From Nectonema munidae (taxonomy: Eukaryota > Nematomorpha > Nectonematoida > Nectonematidae), in the NCBI GenBank assembly GCA_030549495.1, contig JAUIRK010000978.1, positions 62,001-126,000 of the forward strand: 64,000 nt of DNA, read 5' to 3'. Position numbers and translations under genes: made by a program. A model generated the notes under the pieces. The model did not search any database. It was not told the origin of the DNA and worked only from the letters and a program-made list of their open reading frames with translations. Positions 11,814 to 22,854 of the stretch are shown one piece after another (position 1 is the stretch's first letter; each line of letters starts with the position of its first letter).

Positions 11814-13920
11814 ATTGACTCCCCCCCCCCCGTATTCGCGGAGTTAGGTTCCAAAGCTAATCGCGAATAGTGAAAATCCGCGAATATTTGTTACCATTTT
11901 AAAAATTATTTAAAACGAAAATTTACTATCATATTGAAGATATAATCAATATATTTGTTTTTTTAAAATTAACTAGGCTTATTCTTTTTATATACACTAA
12001 GTTGCGAAACTAGTTTAACTGACATGATCAGATAGTTTATTATTTTTTTTACAGGCTGATAAAACAGTAATTGGAAGTTGTGATTTTTGTTTTTTCAGGT
12101 TTTTAAAAGATCAGCATACGGTTTGAAACAAGAATCAATTGAATTACAAAACTTTGTAGATCTTCCCATACTAGGGTCCCAATCGATACACAATTCGTTC
12201 AGTTCTTTTACTTTTTCAATAATTTTAGAAATGCGATTCAATGAAAGTCCTTCGTCACCAAAGTCTTTTTCCTTTTCTTCTTCGCTGCTAAATTCTTTTA
12301 AATCGATGTCTGTGAGTGCTTCCATTCCAGAGTCAATTAATGAATTTATATCATCTTCGTTGCAATCATCAAAACTTTCTCCACCTAAACATCTAGCTAA
12401 AAAACAGTTTCTTCAATTAAAGAATTTTGAATATCTTCTGGAAGGAAATTTTCAACATTATTCGAAATATCAGGCCATAACTTTTTCCAAGCAGCAATTA
12501 AAGTTTGCTTTTTTATAGTTTCAAGTGATTTGTTAACAATTGTTAAGCAAGTGGATTTTTTTCCAATAATTTGTTAATTGAAAGTTTTCATCTGCATCCA
12601 TTTCCATAACTAAATGTTGAACAAAGTTATGGAGATATAATGCTTTAAAAGAGCGGATAACACCTTGATCTAAAGGCTGGATAAGAGAAGTTGTGTTTAA
12701 AGGCAAAAATTCTATAGTATTTAAGATCTGCAAAATGTCCACATGCTTTATCCATTTAAGAAGCGCTTTGAAATCCATATTTAAACTAGTAATATACTTT
12801 TTAACTTGAGGAACAAAATTGAACAAAAACCATTTTTGTATTGACGTTTTGGTTATCCAAGCTTTTTTGTTAGACATCCAAAAAACGGGCAAAGAATTTT
12901 TATCTTTATTTTTAAGGCTCTTGGAGTCAAACTTCTTTTATTGATAAAGCCTGGTCTCACCATATAACCAGCAGCATTACTACACAAAATAAGAGACACT
13001 ATATCTTTTTGAGTTTTAAAAACTGAAGCGCGTTCCTCTTCTTAAAAAATATATGTACGAGATGGAACTTTTTTCCAATAAAAACATGTCTCATCCATGT
13101 TGAAAACTTGTTCAGGATGATAATTTTCATCCAACCTTTTATTTAAATTAAACGAATATTTTGAAGCCCCTTCAAAGTCAGCTGATGCTTTTCCTCCGCA
13201 TAAGTTAACACTTTTAAGCTGAGAACGATTTTTAAATCGGTCAAACCATCCTTTGCTTGCATCAAAACTTTTAGAGGACAAAGATGATGGACCTGCTTCT
13301 TCTTTTTCATATTCTTCTTTGGAGTTTGTCTAGACTTTTTGCTTTTTCGCAAATAATATTGCTGTCTAAATGAATTTTTTTTTCTACAGTCTTGTATCCA
13401 GATAGATAAAGCTGTTTCCATCTCACTATAGATTTATCTCTGATAGTGGAAACCATTTTGCAGTGCTACTAAAACTAGCAAAATAAGAACTTCTAATTTC
13501 AACTTCTTTTTTCTTTATGTATCTTACAGTACTCTCATTATTGCCATAATAGTTAGCTACTGTAGTATTTGACTTGTCATCTTTAAGATATCCAAAGGCT
13601 CCAACTTTTTTTTTGCAAAGTCACTAAGATAAAAAATATCTAAAAATAAAGAAAATTTATTTATGAAAAATGCAAACATCAATGAACTAAAGTAAATTTT
13701 TTTTTATTTAAATCTAATGATCATAAAACTAAAAAATATTTTTGAAATATTTTAAATAAAACTCTAAAATTATGAAAAGAAACTTTTTAAAGTAATTGTA
13801 ATAAAATTTTTAGATTTAAAAGTTTTAAGAAAAGAAAAAGCAATTTTTTAAATTTTCTGTTGAAAAATCGCGAATGTGCGAACCCGCGAATATTGAATCG
13901 CGAATACGCGTGGGTCAACA
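11814..13920 (-). mobile_element. Tigger/pogo element with both inverted ends, inactive
   Basis: The ends are inverted. The left is TTGACTCCCC...CGTATTCGCGG with repeats of CGCGAATA; the right reads inward on the - strand as TTGACCCACGCGTATTCGCG. This is the usual Tigger terminus style. Inside, - strand fragments follow the transposase order: KASADFEGASKYSFNLN and QVFNMDETCFYWKKVPSRT (first catalytic Asp) near 13190-13050, LILCSNAAGYMVRPGF near 12990, MPVFWMSNKKAWITKTSIQK near 12890, and FLPLNTTSLIQPLDQGVIRS (last catalytic Asp) near 12690. The block that should read LLLLDNAPGHP is replaced by LLKWIKHVDILQ, so the middle catalytic residue is lost. An acidic tail lies at 12325-12095. Several frame changes are present. 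Length is about 2.1 kb. Confidence 0.9.
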
Positions 13921-13959
13921 ATAATAATAATTGATGACATCACTAAGACATTTATGGAT

Positions 13960-14850
13960 TTGACGTTCACTCCATTTTTTAAATTACATACCAGTGGAAC
14001 ATGCTTCAAATTTTAATATCATTTCACTCAATAACTCTTTCCGCTTCTTTGTCACTCAAACCCTTTTTTCCTTCATTCTCATCCAAACATCTCGCTCATT
14101 TCATCTTCATTTTAGTCTCTCTCTTTTCCTCTCTCAAATTCTTCTCTCCCAAATTCTTCATTTGTGTCATTAAATTAATTTGTTTAATTGCAAAAAAATT
14201 CGCCCCTCCCTAATACTTTTGAGGATGTGCTCAAAACACTTTCGCCCTACAGGTATCCTATAAAAGTTTTGCTTCTATTCTATAAAATAAAGTATAGTGT
14301 TTGTATTCTATAGAGTATCTTTCAATAAGTATTGAAAGTGCTTCTAAAAGAGTTTTTCACTGGGTCAATTTTGAAATAACATGTTTATTAGTTTTAAGGC
14401 TTTTTATGGCAGATGTATTCGCAATTTATGTGGATCTATTAATTTATTATTTTTCCCACTATCTAAATCATTTTGGAAAGTTGTATAGTCCTCCTTCAGG
14501 GATTATAATTAAAATATTTTATAATACTAATTCATTAACTAAGTAATCATCTTACTCAGATCTGCCTAAATAATAATCTAACTGGCTAACTTTAATTTGC
14601 TAACTTTCTAACCAATATTTTTCTACTTCAAAATATCAAACTATGTTGTTTATCGTCATCACTGTGCTAATGCATATAAGATATTGAAGGACAAAACGGT
14701 GCTCTAACACAAAGACATTGTGTTCAAGAATATGCTGCTTTGAACTACAAATTCTTTCTCAGGTTCAATAATGATTAATTTAATATTAGGTTTAAATTTT
14801 TTAGAATACCCTTTTGCTTCTGTAAGCTGCAGAGAGGCAAAAAAGATACA
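13960..14850. other. Non-coding sequence, nothing recognised
   Basis: It contains pyrimidine-rich DNA at 14030-14160 and short open frames with no recognisable domains. It may belong to an intron of the gene ending at 17311, but no exon was identified. Confidence 0.35.
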
Positions 14851-14859
14851 ATAAAAAGG

Positions 14860-16240
14860 GCAAACATGAGGACATGAAAGTGAAAGACAGAGTCCGTAAG
14901 AAAGAGAAGAAGTTATTGCCTGCTAGCATAAGATCCTTAAGAAGAATAGATGGAAACAGAAAGAGACAGACGAGGGCAAAAAAGAAAGCAGGAACAACAC
15001 GAAGAGCTTTGGGTAATGATAAGCAGAGTTGCAGAACGGCTCAACGTTTTGGAAAAGCTGTAAATCGGGCTTCACAGTGACTTGCACATAGTCCACGTAA
15101 GAGAAGCAAGGTCATCAATACACTAACAAAAAAAATGCATATCCTACAGAAGATGTTGGTTGTTCATTTAAGGTCCACACAAAAATATCTGTGAAGTTTC
15201 AACATTCATTTGGCAATTCAACATTCTATTGCCGTAATGATATATCCTCGCTGAGCCCAAATAGAAAAGCTGTAGTGATCTCAAGGAAAGAGGATGGCAC
15301 TAAAGAATATATTCAAAAGCTTGTCTTTATCCTAAAGGACTGTCATAGTTTGTTCCTTCAAGAAAATTCTGACCAATATGTTGGTTTATCCAAGTTTTGC
15401 TACATGACACAGCTACGTTCCTTTTTTTCGCCCACAATGTTTGTATCTACAAACATCATGAAAATGTGAAACTACTGTTGGCGTGTAACAAAGAGTCTGT
15501 TGAATTTCAATGATCTGGAAAATAAAGATTGCATGTTCGCTAAGTGTTTGGACTGCATATTCACATTTGATAACACCTACAACTTTCCAGAAGAAGATGA
15601 TATATGCGTTGAATGGGTCCAGTGGCTTGCTGTATAGCATAAGGCACATGCATCACAAGAGACACATTAGGGGGATGTATCAGTTGTCCTTGCCAACAAC
15701 TCCTTTGTCAAAGTGCAAAGTGCGCATTTTGAGAAAGAGAAAAATAAAGCTAATGAGCAGCATGTGGTTGTGCAAGTTGATTTTGTTGAAAATTATGCCA
15801 TCATCCATCAAAATGAGATCCAGAATCACAGGGCACTTGAATCACGAGCAAGTGATAATTTTTACATCATGCTCTTTGATAACTGAAAAAAAGTTGAATC
15901 ATTTGCTATTTAAGTGATAATATGGTGCACGGCAAATGCCAAGTGACCACATTCCCTAAAGTACATAATACAGGATTTGAATCGCCCTTAAATGAACATG
16001 ATATCTTTCTTTTCTGATGCTGCTTCTAGCCAATTTAGGCAGAGGTTATAATTTGTCATGGCAAAGGGAAGTTTTGATGGCATTGGAGGACAGATAAAAC
16101 GCGTAGTTTTGACAGCTTGCAGAACCGGGGCTTACATCAATGATGCAAAATCCTTTGCTCTGGAGGCTAGTAAGCGTAAAAACAAAATAAAAGTGATTTT
16201 CATTCCTACCATAAAAGTATAAGCGAGGAATGAGTTGCTG
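14860..16240 (+). pseudogene. Broken copy of an uncharacterised transposon-like animal protein family
   Basis: Fragments in three frames follow the order of a large family usually annotated only as uncharacterised in arthropods and cnidarians. They are a basic block at 14874-15080; DGTKEYIQKLVFILKDCHSL and ENSDQYVGLSKF near 15290-15395; NVCIYKHHENVKLLLACN near 15436-15490; FPEEDDICVEWVQW near 15590-15630; VVVQVDFVENYAIIHQNEIQ near 15764-15825; and KGSFDGIGGQIKRVVLTACR near 16065-16125. The VDF-ENY-----NEIQ and DGIGG--KR motifs with acidic residues suggest a DDE-type nuclease fold; that part is inference. Frame changes and a missing piece before the DGIGG motif show it is dead. Confidence 0.72.
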
Positions 16241-16399
16241 ACAGCCAGATAGACGAATGTCGGCACATTACTAACTCCTGGTGTCCCTCTGAGGAAGTAG
16301 GTTCTTTACTATGCCGCATACGCCGTTTCTGATTCCTGTTACGAGTTTGAACTTGTGATAGTCGGTAAAGAAGCATGTGCAACTGAATCTGGATCATCT

Positions 16400-16790
16400 G
16401 GACCCAATATCCAGACATGATGTCCTTCCATTACAAAACATTAATTCAATAAATGTGTTATAATTAAAATATCAGTTGTCCAATTTCAAAGTGAATGGGA
16501 ATATGCTATAGATTGAATTGTAGGGAACAATCTGTGTATCTGTAAAATGGTATAGACTCATTAACTTCACAGAGTTTTATCTATATGTCCGATTTGATGT
16601 CCTTCCGTTATCGATATCATTAATATCCTAATTTAATTAGCTAATGGTAAAATTGAAAGCTAGTATTCTAGTCAAATATATAAATGATGTTTTAAATATG
16701 CTATCAACTGAAAGAGTTATCACAATTAGGGTTTAAAGTTGGCAGACTGTGTCTGAATGTCCTTCCATTACTGTGGGATTAACCAATTAC
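16400..16790. repeat. Three diverged copies of a GTCCTTCCRTTA-centred motif
   Basis: GATGTCCTTCCATTAC near 16421, GATGTCCTTCCGTTAT near 16601 and GAATGTCCTTCCATTAC near 16754 are each followed within about 20 bases by CATTAAT or GATTAAC. Spacing is about 180 and 155 bases. This looks like an old tandem array or the 3' region of the preceding element. Function is unknown. Confidence 0.35.
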
Positions 16791-16987
16791 AAAGCTGATG
16801 CAATAACGCGTCCATAGTCATATAGGCCATAGGCGAGGATATAAATTCTAAGGTGTACTTTACATTAGTAACTGAGAATTTTCATCAACAAAGCATATCA
16901 TACAGAGAGGTATTAATAAAAAATATAGGGAATATTTGTATATGCGCAAATTTTATGCATTTAATCTTAACGTGTCTTTTCGTTCAG

Positions 16988-17311
16988 AAAGGTGCTGTCG
17001 TGGAAGAACTTTGCGAAGCACGACGACCTCTTTGTGAAAAGCACGAAAATTTCCTCACGCGAAAGCGAATATTCTTCGCCCTGGTTTTCGCGTCAGCTTT
17101 TCTTTTTTCCGTTTTTGCTCAATTTTGCTCTGCATTTCTTCTTATCTCGTCTCTCATCCTTCTTTATTTCATCACCACTCCAAGTTCTTCTGCAAATACC
17201 ACTTCCAGAAATCTTAGTTCATATTCCGTGTTTAATCCCAATTTTGAAAAAATCACTGGAACTTTCTCCGGAGAAGATTTTGATCGCTCACTAAGATCTG
17301 GTTTCGCATAA
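16988..17311 (+). CDS. SAYSD1: SAYSvFN-domain protein, last exon (SAYSD1-like)
   Basis: The exon opens after a good acceptor (TGTCTTTTCGTTCAG, AG at 16986-16987) in phase 0 with KGAVVEELCEARRPLC and ends at a TAA at 17309-17311. It has a basic/charged start, a long hydrophobic stretch (residues about 30-62, IFFALVFASAFLF onward) that could form one or two membrane passes, then the signature SSYSVFNPNFEKITGTF with a short acidic tail. This order and the YSVFNP motif are those of SAYSD1, an ER membrane protein known from work in animals to act in quality control of stalled translocation and to bind UFMylated ribosomes. The open frame runs upstream to 16853, but the codon-like composition begins at the acceptor. 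The N-terminal exon(s) were not found; the upstream DNA is transposon. GC content is well above the flanks. Confidence 0.86.
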   Translation, partial: KGAVVEELCEARRPLCEKHENFLTRKRIFFALVFASAFLFSVFAQFCSAFLLISSLILLYFITTPSSSANTTSRNLSSYSVFNPNFEKITGTFSGEDFDRSLRSGFA

Positions 17312-17362
17312 TTTTATTCAAAATTTTTCTAAATTAATTTTTCAACTTTAGACTTCTATTAA

Positions 17363-17368
17363 AATAAA
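17363..17368 (+). promoter_or_regulatory. Polyadenylation signal AATAAA
   Basis: A canonical AATAAA lies about 50 bases after the stop codon of the SAYSvFN exon, at a suitable distance for 3' end formation of that transcript. Confidence 0.55.
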
Positions 17369-17490
17369 TTATATTCACATTAGGATCCGAAACTTGTTTA
17401 CTAAATTTATTTATTTAACAAAAACGTTATTTTTACCAAAACACATTTTCATATAGTGCTTCAAATGCACGGGTAGAGTATTCTAAAAAG

Positions 17491-17632
17491 TCGTCAGATG
17501 ACTTAGTGGTAGGAGCGTGGCCTCTCGATCCAGATGGTCTTGGTTCGATTCTGGTTCGTGACTATTCTTACCATCTCTCCAGCTATAGAAGTTTCTTCTT
17601 GCTTTGGATGCGATTGCTATTATTGATATTAA
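17491..17632 (+). mobile_element. tRNA-derived SINE, family 2, copy 1
   Basis: The head is tRNA-like: GATGACTTAGTGGTAGGAGC (A-box region), GGCCTCTCGATC and GGTTCGATTCTGG (B box). The body has ACCATCTCTCCAGCTATAGAAG, TTCTTCTTGCTTTGGATGCG and a tail. The same order recurs at 18245. The body differs from that of family 1, so this is a separate SINE family. Confidence 0.7.
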
Positions 17633-17702
17633 GTTTTAGGGATATTTTCCTTTTTTAGGGAAATCTTTACCGTTTATCAATAATGATATTATAAAATATA
17701 GT

Positions 17703-17823
17703 TGGCGCGTGAGTAAGGTTGGCTTCAATACTTGGGTTCGATCTAGCTTGCAGCCTTCTTTTCTCATAGTTCGAGACAAGAGATGCAATTGCGCTTTCTC
17801 GATGAAAGCTGATTACCTTATTT
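17703..17823 (+). mobile_element. tRNA-derived SINE, family 1
   Basis: It contains GCGTGAGTAAGGTTGGCTT, a B-box-like GGGTTCGATCTAG, then TCTCATAGTTCGAGACAAG, TGCAATTGCGC and TTTCTCGATGAAAGC. A block of the tRNA-like head between the A and B boxes is shortened compared with the copies at 26492 and 57579. Confidence 0.75.
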
Positions 17824-18244
17824 ATGTTTATTAAGAGAATTTTTTTATTTATTGAGATAAAACGAATGAAAAATTTAAATTTGTAGAAGTATTAGGACAA
17901 AAAACTTTTTCAGAGTTTGAGAGAAGAATGGAAATTGAGTAGTGACGTTTGAAAGATTAAATCACTAAATTAAGCAATAGTATTCAGTGGAACAAAATTG
18001 TAAGATAGAAGAAAGTAAGTAAGATATATTAGGTATAAAATGAAAAAATATTTATTGCTTCACTCAACGTTGTAAATATGGATAAAAAGGTCATTTTTCA
18101 CATTTGTGTGATTATTTGTTAATTCATTTTTACAAACCTTACAGAACCCAAAGCTTGTATTGGTTTCTAACCAGATTAATCTAAAACTTGAGTGAAATTG
18201 ATAAAGCGATGGTAGTCGGAATATATGATTGATGGATAAAGTAT

Positions 18245-18395
18245 GGCGCCATGTGGCTTAATGGATGGACTAGTAGAGTCTTGATCCTGTAAGTCTGTTT
18301 TCGATTCCCCATCATGACCATCGCTATCATCCTTCCAGCTTTGCAAGAATATTCTTCCGTTGAATGCGATTTAGACTGCTAAGTAATAAATGAAT
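18245..18395 (+). mobile_element. tRNA-derived SINE, family 2, copy 2
   Basis: It contains GTGGCTTAATGGATGGAC, GTTTTCGATTCCCCATC (B box), ACCATCGCTATCATCCTTCC, AGCTTTGCAAGAATATTCTT, CCGTTGAATGCGATT and a tail of TAATAAATGAATGAA. It matches the copy at 17491 over the B box and the body. Confidence 0.7.
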
Positions 18396-18689
18396 GAAAC
18401 AAATTTCTCACGTAAAATTAAAACAAGTTTGTGATGCTGAAGCATTTCACGTTATAATGATATTGATATAAGTTCCAATTCATCTGCACAATGTCAAAGT
18501 TTTCATTTTTCTTATAATCAAGAGAGTAATACATTTGAGTCCAAGATTTATCAACCGTTTTGATTCTTTTTCAGATGGATAAATTTTTTGGGAAGCCGTT
18601 TGACATTGTATAAACAAATTTACGAATAAAGAATTTAATATTGCCAGAATTTGAATCATACTTAAAATTTCTCATTTTAAATTTCAACT

Positions 18690-18937
18690 AGAACATCACT
18701 TATTTTTCATAATTAAGGATTTGTTGAAACTCAAAAATGAGGAATGGGTGATAAATTCGCTTTCTTGAAATATAAAATCTCTAGAAGCAAATTTTTGGGA
18801 AGATTTTATTGAACTTAGATCGAATGAAAAATTCAAATTAAAGTTTTAAAAAACGTTAAAGATTTTCGCTATTTTTTACTTCTAATTTTTTGCAATCTCA
18901 GTCTGGGATTTATATTCAAAAAGTTTGGGAAACGCTG
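18690..18937 (+). mobile_element. hAT transposon 3' remnant with terminal repeat
   Basis: The frame near 18720-18850 reads LLKLKNEEWVINSLS, then ANFWEDFIELRSNEKFKLKF, with stops. This resembles the C-terminal W-I-PF-...-EE-IEL-SD--LK--F segment of hAT transposases of the ZBED/SPIN type. It is followed at 18914-18937 by AAAAGTTTGGGAAACGCTG, the reverse complement of a typical hAT terminus CAGCGTTTCCCAAACTTTT. The 5' part is missing or not recognised. Confidence 0.62.
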
Positions 18938-18939
18938 TA

Positions 18940-20480
18940 AGACTATCAAATGCAAAGATTATTTTTAAAATGCACCAAATTTGAGAATACTCCTGCCTTT
19001 TCTCCCTCTCGTTATAATGCCTATATTATATTTTATAACTTATGTTATTTGTCTCAGAGGCATCATGTCAAAACACGCAAAAGAAAAATATTTCGATTTT
19101 TTATTCACAGGGGTCAGATATATATATATATATATATCCTTTCCACTGTATCCCTATTTAGTGATCGTATTTCATGTCAAAGGCTTGGAACTTTGCTCTT
19201 GCCGTCAAAATCAATATTATACCTTTTCGTCCAAAAAGACTGCTCACTTTAGGACTATGTGTTTCGAATAAATCAGGAAAAATACAATCAGTGATGGCAA
19301 ATCTTTTGGCATATGTACATCATCACACCATAAACATAATTTCTTTGATTAAGATCTCTGTCTCCTGGAAACTTTAAATTATACTATGCAAGATAATAAG
19401 TGTTATTCCTTGAAAATTTGTGCAGAAGTGTAATGCGCTTTCTATGTCCAATCTTGCGATTGATCTTCAAATTACTCAGAAAAGACTTCCAATTATCTTC
19501 CTTCTGCTGTTGAAAATATTTAATGCTGCTTGAGTCGAGGAAACACTTGCGTAGAAGTGTGGATTTCGCTAAACTCTGCTGCGCGATTTCAAAATGAGAT
19601 AAACGGGTTTGATTTGCGCTCACAAGCAAAGTCGTTTTTGGATACAACTCCACTTTTGTCACTTCTTTTTTAAATGTGACCTCCAAAAATTAAATTTTAT
19701 AAATGAAATTTTTTTATAATTTTTAAAAAAAGTACTCTTTGATTTACGAAGGTTGCGAATGATATTTATGTAGATTGTTCAATGCGTTTTGCACCCAACA
19801 CATTTTGTACTTATCTAATTCATACAATTTTAGGTATCAAATGTTCTTAACGTATGTTGCTTTTTACTTTTTGCAACAAATATTACTTTCGATTTGTTAA
19901 GAAGTTTTGATTCAGAGGTATACCTTCTGAATGAATCAATAAATATAAGCTCTTAAAGTTGATGACAGCCTTATTCTTTCTAAGTACTTTATCTTTTAAA
20001 TAAGTCCTATTCTAAAAACGCAAATATGATTCAGAAAGGTATTCATGTACAGTAAAATCTGCATTAATGAAGACGGTGTTACTTTTACAAAGTCTCATCT
20101 GTTACTTTTAAACTATTGTAACTTCTTTATAGTGAAAACGTCTATATAATCAATACTTTTACTGATGCCCATATGGTGTTCAATATTTAGAAATTTGACT
20201 CCAAAAATTCTATTTCCTAAATATTTACAAAAGAGATCATTTTTAGTCATGGTATAAAAAACCTTCACTTGGTTAGAGTATAGCATATCTAAGAGACTAT
20301 ACACACAGATAGACTGTGACCATCGGTGTCAATAACTAGTAAATGGCAATAAGGCGAGATAAAGATTTTATTGCATCTGATGAGTAGTAGTGATTTAAAA
20401 AAATAAATGAAAAAAAAAAATTATTCAATTCAAAAACATATGGCAAATGACCCAATATGGGTGCAATATTTTGTGTAAAA
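18940..20480. other. Non-coding sequence with a TA microsatellite
   Basis: A (TA)n run lies at about 19117-19137. Overlapping open frames on both strands at 18950-19690 have no recognisable domain and no good splice context; I do not call them genes. The rest is AT-rich. Confidence 0.4.
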
Positions 20481-22350
20481 CGATTCACTGAGTGTCCCCT
20501 TCTCGATCCTCATGGAACTTCTTCGCCGCACCGCAGACTCCAGTTTTAAAACCACGGAGCTAGAAGGTTAATCCTTTGAAAGTTTTTCGACTACAGAGAA
20601 TTGAAACAGTTGAGAATATTTTTAAAAGCATATGGCGCTAAATATATTTTGTATGAAAGTTCATAAATGGTAAGCAACAGTAAAGATATAATTATGACTC
20701 TAACCAAAAAAATCGTATCATTCATATTACTAATATTAAAATGAAGAGTTTCTCAGAAAGTTAGGAAGGAGGCAAGCAATGTAAAAGTTTATCAGTAAAA
20801 ATCTTTATTGATCAAAAGTAACAAGTTTGTGAAGTATTATCCGCGTAAGAAGTGGGTAAGCACTCTTATATACACTTGTCTTTTTTCCTATTCCCTCTGG
20901 TACGCTAAAGAAACTGCGAAGAAGCGAAATATCACAAAATTGTTACTTTTCATCAAGAAAGGTTTTTTATTTTTTTTTATTTAACATTAAATTTTGGGGG
21001 TAAACTTAATCAATGCTTTTAATGGATGTATTTGGGGTTCCTAGTCAATATTCCCGAAAGCTAAAGTTACTACTACCTTCATTTTTGAGAATTTTGGTAG
21101 CGGAGATTTTGGTTTTTGGGGATTTTGACTAGATACCATATTTAGTCTGTTACCTTGATCAAAATTTCCGATCTGATAAAATGAATGATATCTTTTAGTG
21201 ATTCCTTCTTTTTGGTGTTTTTTTAGAATTATCCAAACTCTAACGAAATAAGGCTTCCCTTTGAAAGAAGGACATGTATTAATACCGCTTTGAGAACCAG
21301 AATTATGCAGACTAATTGTCTGCTTTCTAATGCAGACGATTTTAGTTTCTTGGGACCCTGGAGTCCCATTGGTGTATCTTTCGGATCACAGTAAAAATAT
21401 ATTATAATTTTTCGGCCTTATTGTCATTTTTATTGAATAGTTAGAGGTAGTTAGAAGGAAGGCTGTTGGGTGAAAGCATTTTGTAACTCTGACTCCATGA
21501 CTTTCGATTTCGACACTTTCTTTGGGTCAAGGTCAAGGTTTTGTTGAATGTTTTCATTTTTAGAAGGGTTAGGCTTAGTTAATTCGAACTTGAGATCTTG
21601 GTAGTACCAATGTTACGGATCTGAACAAACTAACGCAAGCTCCGAATTTGATAATGATGGATGCTCATAGTTTAGGACATCACTTTTTTGTTATCCAATT
21701 GTTCCAACATTTTTTGAGTGGTGCTTCACTGAAATCCTTCATTTAAGCACGATTTTTTTTATGAAAAAGCATCCTCTTTTTTCAACTTTTGTTATAAAGC
21801 ACTCATAATTTAATTCTTTTTTTTTTAGCTAAATCCACTTTGAATAAAATTCTCATAGATTCTTTGAATGATTTTAAACTTCCTTTCAAAATGGTTTTAT
21901 GACATTTCACAGATGGAAAATTGGCTAATGGGCAAGGACAATAATAATAATAATAATCGGTCAAGTGAGATTTTATATAAAAATATTTTTTGTTAGAAGA
22001 AACCTCATACTAATAGTTAAAAAGTAACTATCTAATTAATTCTGATTACCAATAATATTAAAAACTAAGTTTTCAAGATCGAAAATTCATCAAGGAATTC
22101 AAGATTGAAGGATAAAGGATTCAAGTTGAAGCAAATCAAAAAAGGTGGATTTTTAACTAAATATCCTTAATTAATCGAAGATTTAATGTCAAGTGTCGCA
22201 CTTTGAACCGCGGCAATACCAGTGGGGCACTTCAGGGAGGAGGGGGACCGTCATTGGGCCATTGCCCCTTTCTTAAAATGAAGTGTCCTTGCAGTTTATT
22301 TGAAATAGTTATTTTTGTAAAGATAAATACGTTAGCAATTCAATGCAATT
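20480..22350. other. Mostly AT-rich non-coding sequence
   Basis: It contains a GC-richer patch at 20488-20575, an (AAT)n microsatellite at about 21940-21957 and a G-rich patch at 22205-22270 (ending near GGGCCATTGCCCC). None gives a coding or element identity. Confidence 0.4.
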
Positions 22351-22359
22351 CGAATTACC

Positions 22360-22493
22360 GGGTCTTTTCGTTTAAACGGCCACATCAAGTAATCACATAG
22401 TTATTAATATTATAACAACCAGGACATAGGTAACTATAAATGGCAGACGAAATGGCGATTACTTAATGTGGCTGTCTAAACGAAAAGACTCCT
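22360..22493. mobile_element. Short inverted-repeat element (MITE) with target duplication
   Basis: The left end GGGTCTTTTCGTTTAAACGG and the right end (inward) AGGAGTCTTTTCGTTTAGAC form imperfect inverted repeats of about 37 bases; both continue into CCACAT(C/T)AAGTAATC. The element is 134 bases long. AATTACC occurs directly on both sides (22353-22359 and 22494-22500), which looks like a 7 bp target duplication. No coding capacity. Superfamily not assigned. Confidence 0.75.
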
Positions 22494-22499
22494 AATTAC

Positions 22500-22850
22500 C
22501 TTTTAAAAGGCCAACTTAATTAACAATAACCGTATAGTTATGTTCATTATTATTTTTAAAAGCCATACCTTCCTCAAAAAAAATAATTTTCTAAATACGC
22601 TTCTCCTCAGTACGATCACTATGTAACAAAAATTTAAAAAAATTGTTTGAATTAATTTTTTTGTTTGTTTATTTTTTTACTAGGTCATAAGCATGAAAAA
22701 AAAATTATATCAGGTTTTTGACTAATAGTTATTTTAAAAATGGCAGCGATATTTCTTGAAGTAACTACCGAAACTAGAACTTGAAACATCTATCAATACG
22801 CTTTCGGTTATGTTAATAAAAGAAGTTTATTTTTATCACAAGTAGTTTAT
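22500..22850. other. AT-rich non-coding sequence
   Basis: A/T runs only; nothing recognised. Confidence 0.4.
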
Positions 22851-22854
22851 TCCA

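Noticed and set aside
12087-12518. 143-residue + strand open frame
   Set aside because: It is antisense to the C-terminal part of the Tigger transposase on the - strand.
18950-19686. Overlapping open frames on both strands as a host gene
   Set aside because: No domain, poor splice sites, a TA microsatellite in the middle, and background composition.
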